Assembly: GCF_001574435.1 (NCBI RefSeq)
Contig: NZ_LOCN01000018.1
Location: forward strand, 1 to 64,000
Direction of reading: 5' to 3'
Source: Moritella sp. JT01
GTDB taxonomy: Bacteria; Pseudomonadota; Gammaproteobacteria; Enterobacterales; Moritellaceae
DNA: 64,000 nucleotides
Shown: piece after piece, positions 17,892-26,423 of the stretch
Numbering within the stretch: position 1 is the stretch's first letter
Layout: the number at the start of each line of letters is the position of its first letter
Notes under the pieces: model-generated
The model's input: only the letters and a program-made list of their open reading frames with translations
Told to the model about the DNA's origin: nothing
The model's database searches: none
Made by a program: the position numbers and the translations under genes

Positions 17892-18955
17892 TAGTTAGTC
17901 TCCTGTTGACCAGTCAAATCATTTACTTTAAGCCCATTACGCATATTAACTAAGCCTTGAACAACGATACGGTCACCAATCTCTAAACCGCTTTCAATCA
18001 GTACTTGATCAACAATACGCGCACCTAACGATACTTGAGTACGCGTCACACGCGCATCTTCACCAACCACATACACAAAACGTTTGGTACCCGAATACTC
18101 CAGCGCTTGTACTGGAATGATAGGTTCGTTAATCGCAGGAAAAACCACACTTGATGACATCATCATCCCCGGTTTAAGGCGATTATCTTTGTTATCAAAG
18201 TGCACACGAACACGTAGATTTAATGTTTCTGCATTAATGCGAGAATCAATAGCAACCACTTCACCTTTAAAGCGGTTATCAGGCCATGCTCGGCTCGTCG
18301 CAGTAACAACCATACCTGTTGATAATTGCGACAAATAACGCTCAGGCACTGCAAGATCCAATTGCATCATCGATAAGTCATCCAGAGTTAATAGTTCGGT
18401 GCCCACCGACACCATTTTTCCTCGGCTAAAATCTAACAAACCAACCGTACCGGCGAAAGGTGCAGTTAAATAATGATCATCCACATTCGCTTGTGCTGCC
18501 GCTAAACGTGCCTTTGCAATCGCCACTAATGCCGTTTGTGCATACACTTCGGTTTGCGTGATCGCATTACTTTTTACCAATGTTGCATATTCATTGAGCT
18601 TACGTTGTTCATCAGTAAAATAAGCGTTTGCCTCCATCAATGCAGCTTGTGCTTTACTGTCATCAAGTTGCACTAATAGCTGCCCTGCTTTCACGGTTTG
18701 GTTGGCTCGAATCTTAATACTGTCGACTTTACCTGCCACTTCTGGTGCCACGCTAACAAATTGATCTGACTGTAATTTACCAATCAATGAAATAGATTGT
18801 GAAACTTCGTGGTATTGCACGGTATCCGTATATACAGAAACCACACGTTCAGCACCTTTTCCAGTATTGCCGCCTTTGGCATGAACGGGAACCGTATAGC
18901 TAGCGAAGCTAAAAATAAGAGCGCTAATTATCGTGAGGGAAGTACGTTTATACAT
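17891..18955 (-). CDS. RND efflux periplasmic adaptor (membrane fusion protein)
   Basis: This adaptor of about 354 residues links the RND permease to an outer-membrane channel. It has an N-terminal signal sequence (MYKRTSLTIISALIFSF...VHA), a biotinyl-lipoyl-like half (VAPEVAGKVDSIKI), a short helical hairpin (about 100-150), a second lipoyl half (LTAPFAGTVGLL) and a beta-barrel. The ATG at 18955, with AAGAG just upstream, puts the signal peptide at the N-terminus; the open frame extends 42 codons further without support. A perfect palindrome CGATTAATTAATCG (19126-19139) lies about 170 bp upstream and could be a regulator site. No TetR gene is adjacent. Confidence 0.9.
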   Translation of the reverse strand: MYKRTSLTIISALIFSFASYTVPVHAKGGNTGKGAERVVSVYTDTVQYHEVSQSISLIGKLQSDQFVSVAPEVAGKVDSIKIRANQTVKAGQLLVQLDDSKAQAALMEANAYFTDEQRKLNEYATLVKSNAITQTEVYAQTALVAIAKARLAAAQANVDDHYLTAPFAGTVGLLDFSRGKMVSVGTELLTLDDLSMMQLDLAVPERYLSQLSTGMVVTATSRAWPDNRFKGEVVAIDSRINAETLNLRVRVHFDNKDNRLKPGMMMSSSVVFPAINEPIIPVQALEYSGTKRFVYVVGEDARVTRTQVSLGARIVDQVLIESGLEIGDRIVVQGLVNMRNGLKVNDLTGQQETN

Positions 18956-19125
18956 TATATCTCTTCTATAAAAATGAGCGTGGCAGCTTTCATCCATGAA
19001 TAGCGCGTCTAAAATTTTGATATCGTATAATACCGTAAAATAGGCAGGGAAATATGGAGGAAATGAGGAGATTGGGGTCAACGAGTGTAAAGTTTGTCAG
19101 GATTGAAAAGAACGCTAGTCGATAT

Positions 19126-19139
19126 CGATTAATTAATCG
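19126..19139. promoter_or_regulatory. 14-bp perfect palindrome upstream of RND operon
   Basis: CGATTAATTAATCG lies in the 300-bp space between the adaptor gene and the downstream end of the HD oxygenase gene. Its position suits an operator for the efflux operon, but no cognate regulator is evident nearby. Confidence 0.3.
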
Positions 19140-19254
19140 TTTTACCCAACACGAAACAATAAATATAATACTGAGTTAAAAGACGTGTAATAAAATGATT
19201 ACACGTTGAGTATATATAACTACAAGGTAATACTAATCAAAGTGAATGAATACG

Positions 19255-19794
19255 CTACACTACAAACTGCTGCGCAATACGTAAGTAATGCGTTAAATCA
19301 GGATGTTCTAATTCGACATGTTTACCAAGATCATCAAACAAACGGACTTGTAATGCATCTTTATAAAACGGTTCTTGTTCGAAAGCTGTAATTTCTTTCG
19401 TATTCATAGGCCCGCCTTGTACGGTAAGTGTATCTTGCGATGCTTGACTCAGTTGACCATGATATTTTGGTTTTACAGCGCACATATAACGCTTTGCTTG
19501 CACATGCAGCGCTATACCATCAATGATTTGTTTCGGAAAATACGGCGCTAAAAATTTAGCCCCTACATCTTCATGATAACCATCAATGCCGTTCTCGGTA
19601 ATGTCTTCAGGTAATTCTAAGATCAAATGGCCAAAATCATGCAATAAGGCGGCGGTAATGATCGCGTCACAGCTATTTTTTTGCTCGGCATAATAGGCCG
19701 ATTGCAGCATATGTTCACCCATTGAAATGTGTTCGCCATAAGCCACATGACCATTTTCTTCGAACTGCTGTTTAATAAACGCCATAATATCCAT
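19255..19794 (-). CDS. HD-domain mixed-valent diiron oxygenase (PhnZ/TmpB-like)
   Basis: This 179-residue protein has the PhnZ metal ligand set with constant spacing: H28, H52-D53, H56, H74, H97 and D154, each 6-7 positions before its PhnZ counterpart (H34, H58, D59, H62, H80, H104, D161, from memory). E21 matches PhnZ E27, but the gating tyrosine is at 19 rather than at the position equivalent to PhnZ Y24. Such enzymes cleave the C-P bond of 1-hydroxyphosphonates. It overlaps the preceding dioxygenase gene by one base (TAATG). This pairing is that of TmpA/TmpB, where TmpB turns hydroxylated 2-trimethylaminoethylphosphonate into glycine betaine and phosphate. It is often misannotated as a phosphohydrolase. 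The substrate here is inferred. Confidence 0.72.
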   Translation of the reverse strand: MDIMAFIKQQFEENGHVAYGEHISMGEHMLQSAYYAEQKNSCDAIITAALLHDFGHLILELPEDITENGIDGYHEDVGAKFLAPYFPKQIIDGIALHVQAKRYMCAVKPKYHGQLSQASQDTLTVQGGPMNTKEITAFEQEPFYKDALQVRLFDDLGKHVELEHPDLTHYLRIAQQFVV

Positions 19795-20897
19795 TATTTA
19801 ATCTCCACGTTACCCTGTAATTTCGTCTCTAACTTAGTCTCAATTACCGCTAAGGTACTTTTTAAAGAATCAATATCGGCATAACAACCTTGTAGGTGAC
19901 GCGCCCCTTCTGCTGCTACTTCTCGGCCATGTAAAATACGCTCATTATTAAAGATCATCAGTTCGCCCGGTTGCAAGGTACACAAGAATTTACATTCTTC
20001 ACTGTGCAAAAGTCGGCTGAAATTTTGATACGCTTCATAAAATGCAGCCATCTCTGTAAACGGTAATTTAATCGCTTGGATAGCGCGGTTATTTAAGCGG
20101 ATTCGCTCTAGCTCACCGCTATTGTTTAACTCAATGATATAACCGGCATGTTCAAGATGCGTCTCATCATTCTTAAAGCGATAAGTCACTGGCGTCGAGG
20201 TTAATAACTCATACTGCTTTGGAAAACGTTGTTGTAATAATTGCGCGGCATAAAATCCATCCGTTAACGCGGTTATTCCGCCCTGTTCAGCACTCACTAA
20301 GCAATGTAATAACTGTAATGTCGGTACTGGATGGCGATAAGCATTATCGGTATGCAGGCTTAACGGTTTTGGGGTATAGGCTAAATTAACCGGATTTTCT
20401 TCAGAGATAACGTCGAAATGACAGCCATAATTGGTGTCGCGAACAAAACCAAACTGCGCCACAACATCTAATAACTGTTTATCTACATTAGGTACATCTT
20501 GTAGAAATGCGACACCAAATTGATTCACAGCACGTAACCAGTCACGTTTAATCGTATTACTATTCAGCACATCTGGATAGCTAAAGGTGATGCCTGATGC
20601 GGCTAACTGCCCATCCCACAATACTCGATCCGCCTTGTCCTCACAACGCTGCATACTGTCTAGGAAGTCTTGACTGTAATGACTGCAATGTCCATCTTGC
20701 CAAGTGATCACTAAACTATCATCTTCAATAGTCACCACTTCGGGTTTTATCGCTAAATCTAAATCAAGGATCTCTTGCAAGCGTTGCCCAGACGAATGTA
20801 AACAGTCGTTGCAACGACAATTATCTTTTAACCAAAAATAATGAAAAGGCTGATTATTATAAATAAGGTGAGAAGCGTGTAGTGTAAACATAGACAA
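19794..20897 (-). CDS. Gamma-butyrobetaine hydroxylase-like 2-oxoglutarate dioxygenase (TmpA-like)
   Basis: The protein has 367 residues. The N-terminal domain carries the GBBH-type zinc cluster (NCRCNDCLH, C27, C29, C32 and H34), and a TauD-type dioxygenase domain follows with the Fe ligands in LSLHTDN (HxD) and the distal His in RILHGREV, plus 2-oxoglutarate-binding Arg downstream. It should hydroxylate a trimethylammonium compound using O2 and 2-oxoglutarate. Coupling to a PhnZ-like gene suggests 2-trimethylaminoethylphosphonate as substrate rather than gamma-butyrobetaine (TmpA was itself misannotated that way). No carnitine genes are nearby. An IR TATCTA-N5-TAGATA lies upstream at 20981-20997. 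Confidence 0.75.
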   Translation of the reverse strand: MSMFTLHASHLIYNNQPFHYFWLKDNCRCNDCLHSSGQRLQEILDLDLAIKPEVVTIEDDSLVITWQDGHCSHYSQDFLDSMQRCEDKADRVLWDGQLAASGITFSYPDVLNSNTIKRDWLRAVNQFGVAFLQDVPNVDKQLLDVVAQFGFVRDTNYGCHFDVISEENPVNLAYTPKPLSLHTDNAYRHPVPTLQLLHCLVSAEQGGITALTDGFYAAQLLQQRFPKQYELLTSTPVTYRFKNDETHLEHAGYIIELNNSGELERIRLNNRAIQAIKLPFTEMAAFYEAYQNFSRLLHSEECKFLCTLQPGELMIFNNERILHGREVAAEGARHLQGCYADIDSLKSTLAVIETKLETKLQGNVEIK

Positions 20898-20980
20898 GTC
20901 CTGTTATCCAAAAAACACCAATGCAATAAGATCATCATAATCCCTTACTGCACTGATTTATTGATAAATTAATCGATACC

Positions 20981-20997
20981 TATCTACACAATAGATA
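20981..20997. promoter_or_regulatory. Short dyad in the divergent tmpA-like promoter region
   Basis: TATCTA (20981-20986) and TAGATA (20992-20997) are separated by five bases, midway in the 245-bp gap between the dioxygenase gene and the divergent cupin gene. It may be a shared operator. It is short and AT-rich, so it could be chance. Confidence 0.25.
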
Positions 20998-21142
20998 AGT
21001 ATTTATGACGCATATTCTAGACTGGGTATGTGACAGTTTTATGCGGTTATTATTTCGATAATATGAAACCTTGTCATTGTCATTAAAATTAAATAATTCG
21101 ATGCTAGTTTAATGGTGTATTCAACTAAAATAGAGCACTAAC

Positions 21143-21826
21143 ATGACACCTATTGTTTCAAAAACGGTTACAAATACTGTTCCAAATTATCTCACCCCTG
21201 ATATCGCGTCAGACCTGACTTTATTGGATATTCCTATTATTGAAGCCACTGCAGAAAGCCTAAAAGGTTATGGTTTTTTTGTCGATAACCCTGAGTCTTT
21301 TGACATCGAAATTACACGCTGGCCAGCCCAAGGCTGGCGAAAAGTCGATGAAGATACAGGTGATGAAGGTGGGGTGACTGAAGGGACCTTTATTAGTACT
21401 TGGAAAGGTGATTACTTATTTGGTCGAAATAAAGCCGTCGATGGTCATTATATTATCGGTTATAACCAACGCCCAGAAATCGCTGTAGATACCCATAATG
21501 ACAAACCAAGCCAGCTGATCTTATGGCACGCCAACTATCATCCCGATGGTGGTCAGATGTTTTATCCTAAATCTAACCAGCCATTCTTAGTGCCACTGGC
21601 ACTGCCTGGCGATGACGTGAAACCACAAGATTTTGTGTGCTTTTATTTCAGTGGTGAACGCGGCGCCTATATACATGCCGATATTTGGCACGAAGGCGTA
21701 TTTGCCATTGAAGGAGAACAAGAATTCTCCGATAAACAAGGGGCCGTACATGCCCGTGTATCGGTTGATTTTGGCAAAGAGTTTAACTGCTTATTACGTG
21801 TTGATTTAACTCAGTTACCAACATAA
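21143..21826 (+). CDS. Cupin-like protein related to the ureidoglycolate lyase family
   Basis: The 227-residue soluble protein has a C-terminal half resembling the ureidoglycolate lyase fold: PFLVPLALPGDD..P, then AYIHADIWHEGVFAI in place of the usual GVNYHRGVWHHPLLA, and VHARVSVDF. Candidate metal ligands are the His residues of IHADIWHEG. Typical AllA is about 160-170 residues, so this is longer, with an N-terminal extension containing YGFFVDNPESF and WPAQGW. It is transcribed away from the TmpAB-like pair and might act on a betaine or phosphonate intermediate; allantoin degradation is unlikely since no other allantoin genes are seen. Catalytic role unknown. Confidence 0.5.
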   Translation: MTPIVSKTVTNTVPNYLTPDIASDLTLLDIPIIEATAESLKGYGFFVDNPESFDIEITRWPAQGWRKVDEDTGDEGGVTEGTFISTWKGDYLFGRNKAVDGHYIIGYNQRPEIAVDTHNDKPSQLILWHANYHPDGGQMFYPKSNQPFLVPLALPGDDVKPQDFVCFYFSGERGAYIHADIWHEGVFAIEGEQEFSDKQGAVHARVSVDFGKEFNCLLRVDLTQLPT

Positions 21827-21852
21827 TACACCGTGATTTTTAAACATGATAT

Positions 21853-22488
21853 TTAACGGTACAGCGCATCCACGTCGCCATTTTTAATACGCATATTCAC
21901 ACGTAATAGAGCATGTTGGGCAATCTTTAGTACGTCTTTCATGCTCTCATAACAATCCTGTTCATTATTGCCGTAAGCAAAAAAGTTTAGCGTCACTTGA
22001 TGACCCATGCCACCAGTATCTGGTTTATCTCCGAGTGCTAAATAACATGTTGGTGATTGCGATAAACCAATCGCGCCAGCGTTGAAGCTAGGTTTCATCG
22101 ACGATGCCATTGATTGAATATTATTCATTAACCAATTAATGCTTTTGGCCTGACAATTTTCGGGAATATCTCGAAACAAGATCATTAACCGTGCGCTGCA
22201 TTTTTTCGCATATGGATATTGTTGATCTCGGTTATCTTCTACCGCATTAAATACACAATCGTTACTTTCCAATAGCGAGCTTGAACCATTTACCCACTCA
22301 ATTAAGCTATAAAACTGTTCAACAAAGTCCCATGTATTAAATGGCAGCAGATCTTCTAATGCACTACGGATCAACTTAGGCTGTCGTTTAAAGTCCATGT
22401 ATACACTCGACTCATCCGATACCATATTCGTCCACGGATGCGATCTTAACGCTGAGTTATCAATTTTTTTGGAAATAAAAACGTCCAC
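21853..22488 (-). CDS. Hypothetical protein, 211 residues
   Basis: I do not recognise a family. It starts with GTG (22488), preceded by a weak AAAGG. The sequence is soluble, without a signal peptide or membrane segment, with mixed alpha/beta character, six cysteines and a glycine-rich stretch (ALGDKPDTGGMGHQVTLNFFAYGNN) in the C-terminal third. It ends 27 bp from the convergent cupin gene and is 44 bp downstream of the DUF3859 gene on the same strand, with which it may be cotranscribed. Confidence 0.6.
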   Translation of the reverse strand: MDVFISKKIDNSALRSHPWTNMVSDESSVYMDFKRQPKLIRSALEDLLPFNTWDFVEQFYSLIEWVNGSSSLLESNDCVFNAVEDNRDQQYPYAKKCSARLMILFRDIPENCQAKSINWLMNNIQSMASSMKPSFNAGAIGLSQSPTCYLALGDKPDTGGMGHQVTLNFFAYGNNEQDCYESMKDVLKIAQHALLRVNMRIKNGDVDALYR

Positions 22489-22532
22489 AATTGCTGCCTT
22501 TGTTGGTTATACATAATAATGATGGTTGGATT

Positions 22533-22928
22533 TTAGCAGTGTTCGAGGGATATATTAAAAGTTTTATCGGCTAAGATTTTATTATCGAGTTCAATAGTCA
22601 TCCGCCAGTCACCACATTTATCTGTAATCGGCTGCCACACCGTATCACCTAAGTAAAATTGCCAATCGTTATTCGTCACATGGACTTCCCCAGTAAATGG
22701 CATACGCACATTGCCTTCAGCATCTAAAATACCTGGGTGTGCAATACAAAAACGGATCTTGGCACCACGGGCTTTTTTAATATTAACTATAAAGCCAAAC
22801 TCAATATCAATTTCGGCAGGAATATTTGTCGTGAACTGCTGAATACTCGGTAAGTCTTTTGATTTACTCTGCCATTGAGAATGAATGCCATATGTTTGCA
22901 TTTTAGTGACGGGTTTGTATTTAGCCAT
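22533..22928 (-). CDS. DUF3859 domain protein
   Basis: This 131-residue beta-rich protein matches DUF3859: IDIEFGFIVNIKKARGAKIRFCIAHPGI in the middle and MPFTGEVHVTNNDWQFYLGDTVW near residue 80, with a closing GDWRMTIEL. The predicted fold is a beta-sandwich without a signal peptide. The function of the family is unknown. Confidence 0.75.
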   Translation of the reverse strand: MAKYKPVTKMQTYGIHSQWQSKSKDLPSIQQFTTNIPAEIDIEFGFIVNIKKARGAKIRFCIAHPGILDAEGNVRMPFTGEVHVTNNDWQFYLGDTVWQPITDKCGDWRMTIELDNKILADKTFNISLEHC

Positions 22929-23036
22929 TGCTTCACCTAGGGATAATCAGAAATTAATGCGATCAATAACACCGTATAATACCGATGACGAACGCTTGTG
23001 GGAAGATGTAAATACCACCCCACAATGACGAATTAA

Positions 23037-24938
23037 TTATTTTTTTCCCAAGCAACTTAAAAATATCGCGGTATTAAACGGCTTTTGCATAAAGTAAATA
23101 TCGGGATGACATGCACTATCAACTATCTCATTTTTATTATTAGCCGATAAAATAAAATATTGGGTTTGCGCATTCGCTTGAATACATTTCATTTTGGCAA
23201 TTAATTCCAAGCCATTCATCTCATCTAACTGATAATCAACAATCACAACATCGGGTTCTGCATTCACAAATTGGGTTAACGCCATTTTAGAGTTATTCAC
23301 GCAGACAGTATTAAACTGTTTTTCTGCCAGCATCGCATTACATACTTCCAGATTAAAGCTATTATCGTCGACAATTAAAATATGCATCTCACGGTAATGT
23401 ATCGGATTTAATCGTTGTGATAATCTTGATGGATCAAACTGACATGGAAAGTGAAGCATGATTTTAGTACCTTCATTTTTAACACTGTGCAGCCTTAGCT
23501 TGCCACCGATCTGAGCTAATAATTGGTTACAGGTATAAAGTCCTAACCCAATACTCGAGACATGTTTGAGCTTCGATTTAGCATCCACAGTGAAAGGATT
23601 AATAAGTAATTCTTTGGTTAATGTTGACATGCCAAGTCCAGAGTCTTGGATCAAAATACGTATATAATAACCACGAATTATTGACTCCTCGTTAAAACCT
23701 GCGCGCTGACAAATATCAATATGGCAACGTACAGCTTTACCCGTACTGTATTTCAATGCGTTATTAATCATGTTGGTGATAACTTGAAATAATTTAGCGC
23801 TATCTACACTGATTACTGCTGGTAACGTCTCACTGACATGAAAATCTAATGTTTTACCAGCAGGTATGCTCAACTTGTTATAATAATCTTGGATGTTACC
23901 TATGCATTGCAAGGTATTGACCGGAGTGCTGTCTAATACTAAAGCCCCTGCAGTTGACTTGCTGTAATTCAAGGTGTTTTCTGCTACTGAATACAGTAAA
24001 TTAGCCGACCACTGCATCTTATCAATAAGTACACTATGTTCATCACTGATTTGAGGCATATCCCTTAACATTTGACTATAACCTAATAACGCATTAATCG
24101 GCGTTCGAATTTCATGATTAATACTTGAAACCATCGCGACATTTAGTTTGTTTTCCCTCGTAATACGTTGAAATAAACGCTTATTCTCTAATTTAAAATA
24201 CAGCAACACAAAAATAAGCGAACAGATAAATATCAAGGATAATATGACGCAAAAAAACTCAATGATCATTGACGGTGACGCCCGCGAGCCGATACTTAGC
24301 GTATAATCAAAGTTATACTCTGGGAGGCTAATTTTAAGTTTGGTATTATAACTAAACAACCCAGATATCATACTTGTTGATTGCATCATACAGTTTTGAT
24401 TCTTAACAGAGAGTTGTGATGAAGAATATTGCAAACAAGTATCGTTCAATTTATTGATGTTAAATAACAGGCGCTTTATTGGTGTACCATAAAATAAATA
24501 CGGCATATGGGGAGCACTGATATTCACACCGATCAATTCATAGTTATCAAGTGTCCCTCTAAGCTTGCCATGTTCATCTAAAATAGTTTTTAATTGTTCC
24601 AATTTAGGTGCAAACTTTTCATCCGAAATATAACCTAGCGTCATCTCAGGTGTTAAGGTAAAAATTAGCGCTTCTCTTGCGCCCAACAATTCTCGGGTAA
24701 AAATAGAAAACTCGTTTTTTTTTACCCTTACTGATGATTTAAAAAAAGATTTAACCGCATTAATAATAAGTTTATGTTGTAAATGCTTTTCTTGACTAAA
24801 CGCCATTAGAGTAACCACTTTTTTATCATGATTACGTTTAAATTCTTCTAAACTATGACTGACAAATAAAGTAACAAGCACCGTAGTAAATAAAACACAA
24901 ACACAAATATAACTGTGAATATTAAATTTATAATTCAT
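23037..24938 (-). CDS. Hybrid sensor histidine kinase (HK-REC) of a split phosphorelay
   Basis: Domain order: TM helix near residues 8-28, periplasmic sensor of about 190 residues with a Cys pair (LNDTC...NQNC), second TM helix, HisKA with SSINHEIRTPINALLGYSQM, an HATPase_c domain with N, G1 and G2 boxes (LIQDSGLGMS, SSIGLGLYTC), and a C-terminal receiver (ILIVDDNSFN, VIVDYQLDEMNG, MQKPF). The start at ATG 24938 overlaps the HPt gene by 11 bp; an upstream frame start at 24977 lies inside that gene. The chain implied is kinase His, its own receiver Asp, the separate HPt His, then the REC-EAL protein encoded just upstream. The stimulus is unknown. Confidence 0.88.
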   Translation of the reverse strand: MNYKFNIHSYICVCVLFTTVLVTLFVSHSLEEFKRNHDKKVVTLMAFSQEKHLQHKLIINAVKSFFKSSVRVKKNEFSIFTRELLGAREALIFTLTPEMTLGYISDEKFAPKLEQLKTILDEHGKLRGTLDNYELIGVNISAPHMPYLFYGTPIKRLLFNINKLNDTCLQYSSSQLSVKNQNCMMQSTSMISGLFSYNTKLKISLPEYNFDYTLSIGSRASPSMIIEFFCVILSLIFICSLIFVLLYFKLENKRLFQRITRENKLNVAMVSSINHEIRTPINALLGYSQMLRDMPQISDEHSVLIDKMQWSANLLYSVAENTLNYSKSTAGALVLDSTPVNTLQCIGNIQDYYNKLSIPAGKTLDFHVSETLPAVISVDSAKLFQVITNMINNALKYSTGKAVRCHIDICQRAGFNEESIIRGYYIRILIQDSGLGMSTLTKELLINPFTVDAKSKLKHVSSIGLGLYTCNQLLAQIGGKLRLHSVKNEGTKIMLHFPCQFDPSRLSQRLNPIHYREMHILIVDDNSFNLEVCNAMLAEKQFNTVCVNNSKMALTQFVNAEPDVVIVDYQLDEMNGLELIAKMKCIQANAQTQYFILSANNKNEIVDSACHPDIYFMQKPFNTAIFLSCLGKK

Positions 24939-25221
24939 CTTCAATCGCTGCAACTTGCCCGTGAATGTTATCAGCAAGACAATGTAACTGCCGAAGCGTA
25001 GCCATCATATTTATCTGTTCATCAAGAGAAAGAGATAGATAGCGGCATATTCCTTTAAGCTGATGCTTTAGCGCATTGAGCTTATCATCATTGTCAACTA
25101 AGGCCGTTTGCTGGTGAATATTAACTAACTCTTCGACCAATGCTCGGTATAAAGGCAAGCGTCTTTCTTCGCTATACCCCCAAAAAAAGTGGCGTAGACT
25201 GTCACGAATATCAATGTTCAT
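24928..25221 (-). CDS. Stand-alone HPt phosphotransfer protein
   Basis: This 97-residue all-helical protein carries H53 in LKHQLKGICRYLSL, the H-x-L-K-G signature of histidine phosphotransfer domains. It overlaps the REC-EAL gene by 11 bp and the hybrid kinase gene by 11 bp, so all three are tightly coupled. It should ferry phosphate from the kinase receiver to the REC-EAL response regulator. It is an HPt that BvgS- or VieS-type kinases normally carry in the same polypeptide. Confidence 0.75.
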   Translation of the reverse strand: MNIDIRDSLRHFFWGYSEERRLPLYRALVEELVNIHQQTALVDNDDKLNALKHQLKGICRYLSLSLDEQINMMATLRQLHCLADNIHGQVAAIEDEL

Positions 25222-26413
25222 TAATAGCAGTATCCTTATGCACGTAACGATGAACCCAAGCTTTTAAATAGCGGCCTTCAATTGGCGGACTATATAAGTA
25301 TCCTTGCGCTATATCACAGCCAAGTTCGGCTAAAATATTAAGCACACTTTCAGTCTCAATACCTTCAGCAACGACACTCACAGACATTTTTTTAGCTAAG
25401 GCGATCGTAGACTCAACAATGAGGTGGTGTTGTTCATTGGTATCAATATCACACACAAAAGAGCGATCAATTTTGATTTCATTAAAAGGGATGGTATCTA
25501 AGCGTTCATAGGTCGAATAACTTTTACCAAAATCATCCAGTGAAATACTGATATCATTAATAATCAGTCGTGCAATAGCGTTTAATACGCTGGCTTGATT
25601 AATAATCTCTTGTGACTCGGTCAGTTCTAAAATTAACTTGATGTCCGCATGCGCTTGTTTATGCCGGATGATATAATCAATTAAATTATCACTGATCAAG
25701 TCTTCCGCCGTGACATTAATCGACAGTGTATAAGCCGACAACATCTTTTCATGTGCCCAGAATTTAAATGCTTTAGTGATAATGATCTTAGTAAAATCAA
25801 CATTCAATCCTGCTTTATCAATCAAAGGTAAAAACGTATCGGGATAAATATAACCATTTTCATCGTACATTCTGGCTAACACTTCAAAGCCTATGATACA
25901 TTTACTTTTTATATCCACTTGAGGTTGAAAACAAAGTAATATTTGTTCATCTTCAAGCAGCTTATCTATATCATAACCAGGTACACTTTCGGGTGGTTTC
26001 ACTCGTATTTCATTGCCATACTGATTTTGTAAGCGTGTCACTTGCGCTAAAATAAAGCCCACATTAATCGGTTTTTCAAAGACCCCAACTAAATTCAGTT
26101 TCAAGCTACTAACAATACTACCGACTAACCCAAGAGTCCGTTTATCCGAAGAGCTAATAACGGCAAGTGGGATATTGGAATAACATGCGTGTACAGATAA
26201 AAAGTTAATCACCTCCATTCCATCGCTGTTATTCATTTTCAAATCCAATATCAGTAAATCAATATTACCTTCGGTAGCAACAATGGTTTCAATACCTTGA
26301 TTTGCATCTTCAGCTTCAAACATCTGAAAATCATATTCAAAGGTACTCTCGACAAGATCGGCTTTAATCGCTTCTCGGACAAATTTTTGGTCATCGACAA
26401 TCAAAATATTCAT
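25211..26413 (-). CDS. Response regulator with EAL phosphodiesterase domain
   Basis: A receiver domain (residues 1-130; VDDQ with D7/D8, phospho-acceptor D57 in LLILDLKM, K in FEKPI) is followed by an EAL domain (about 150-400). The EAL motif reads FEVLAR, which fits the ExLxR consensus, and LELTESQ, SLDDFGKSYS and VVAEGIET are intact, so c-di-GMP hydrolysis is plausible. Architecture is that of PvrR/VieA, but without VieA's C-terminal HTH. ATG 26413 is preferred over a frame start at 26437. It lies 10 bp after the XRE regulator stop and overlaps the HPt gene. Confidence 0.88.
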   Translation of the reverse strand: MNILIVDDQKFVREAIKADLVESTFEYDFQMFEAEDANQGIETIVATEGNIDLLILDLKMNNSDGMEVINFLSVHACYSNIPLAVISSSDKRTLGLVGSIVSSLKLNLVGVFEKPINVGFILAQVTRLQNQYGNEIRVKPPESVPGYDIDKLLEDEQILLCFQPQVDIKSKCIIGFEVLARMYDENGYIYPDTFLPLIDKAGLNVDFTKIIITKAFKFWAHEKMLSAYTLSINVTAEDLISDNLIDYIIRHKQAHADIKLILELTESQEIINQASVLNAIARLIINDISISLDDFGKSYSTYERLDTIPFNEIKIDRSFVCDIDTNEQHHLIVESTIALAKKMSVSVVAEGIETESVLNILAELGCDIAQGYLYSPPIEGRYLKAWVHRYVHKDTAINEH

Positions 26414-26423
26414 AATTACTCCG

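Noticed and set aside
19255-19794. HD protein as an ordinary nucleotide phosphohydrolase
   Set aside because: The metal-ligand spacing matches PhnZ and the gene is fused by overlap to a dioxygenase gene, which fits a diiron oxygenase better.
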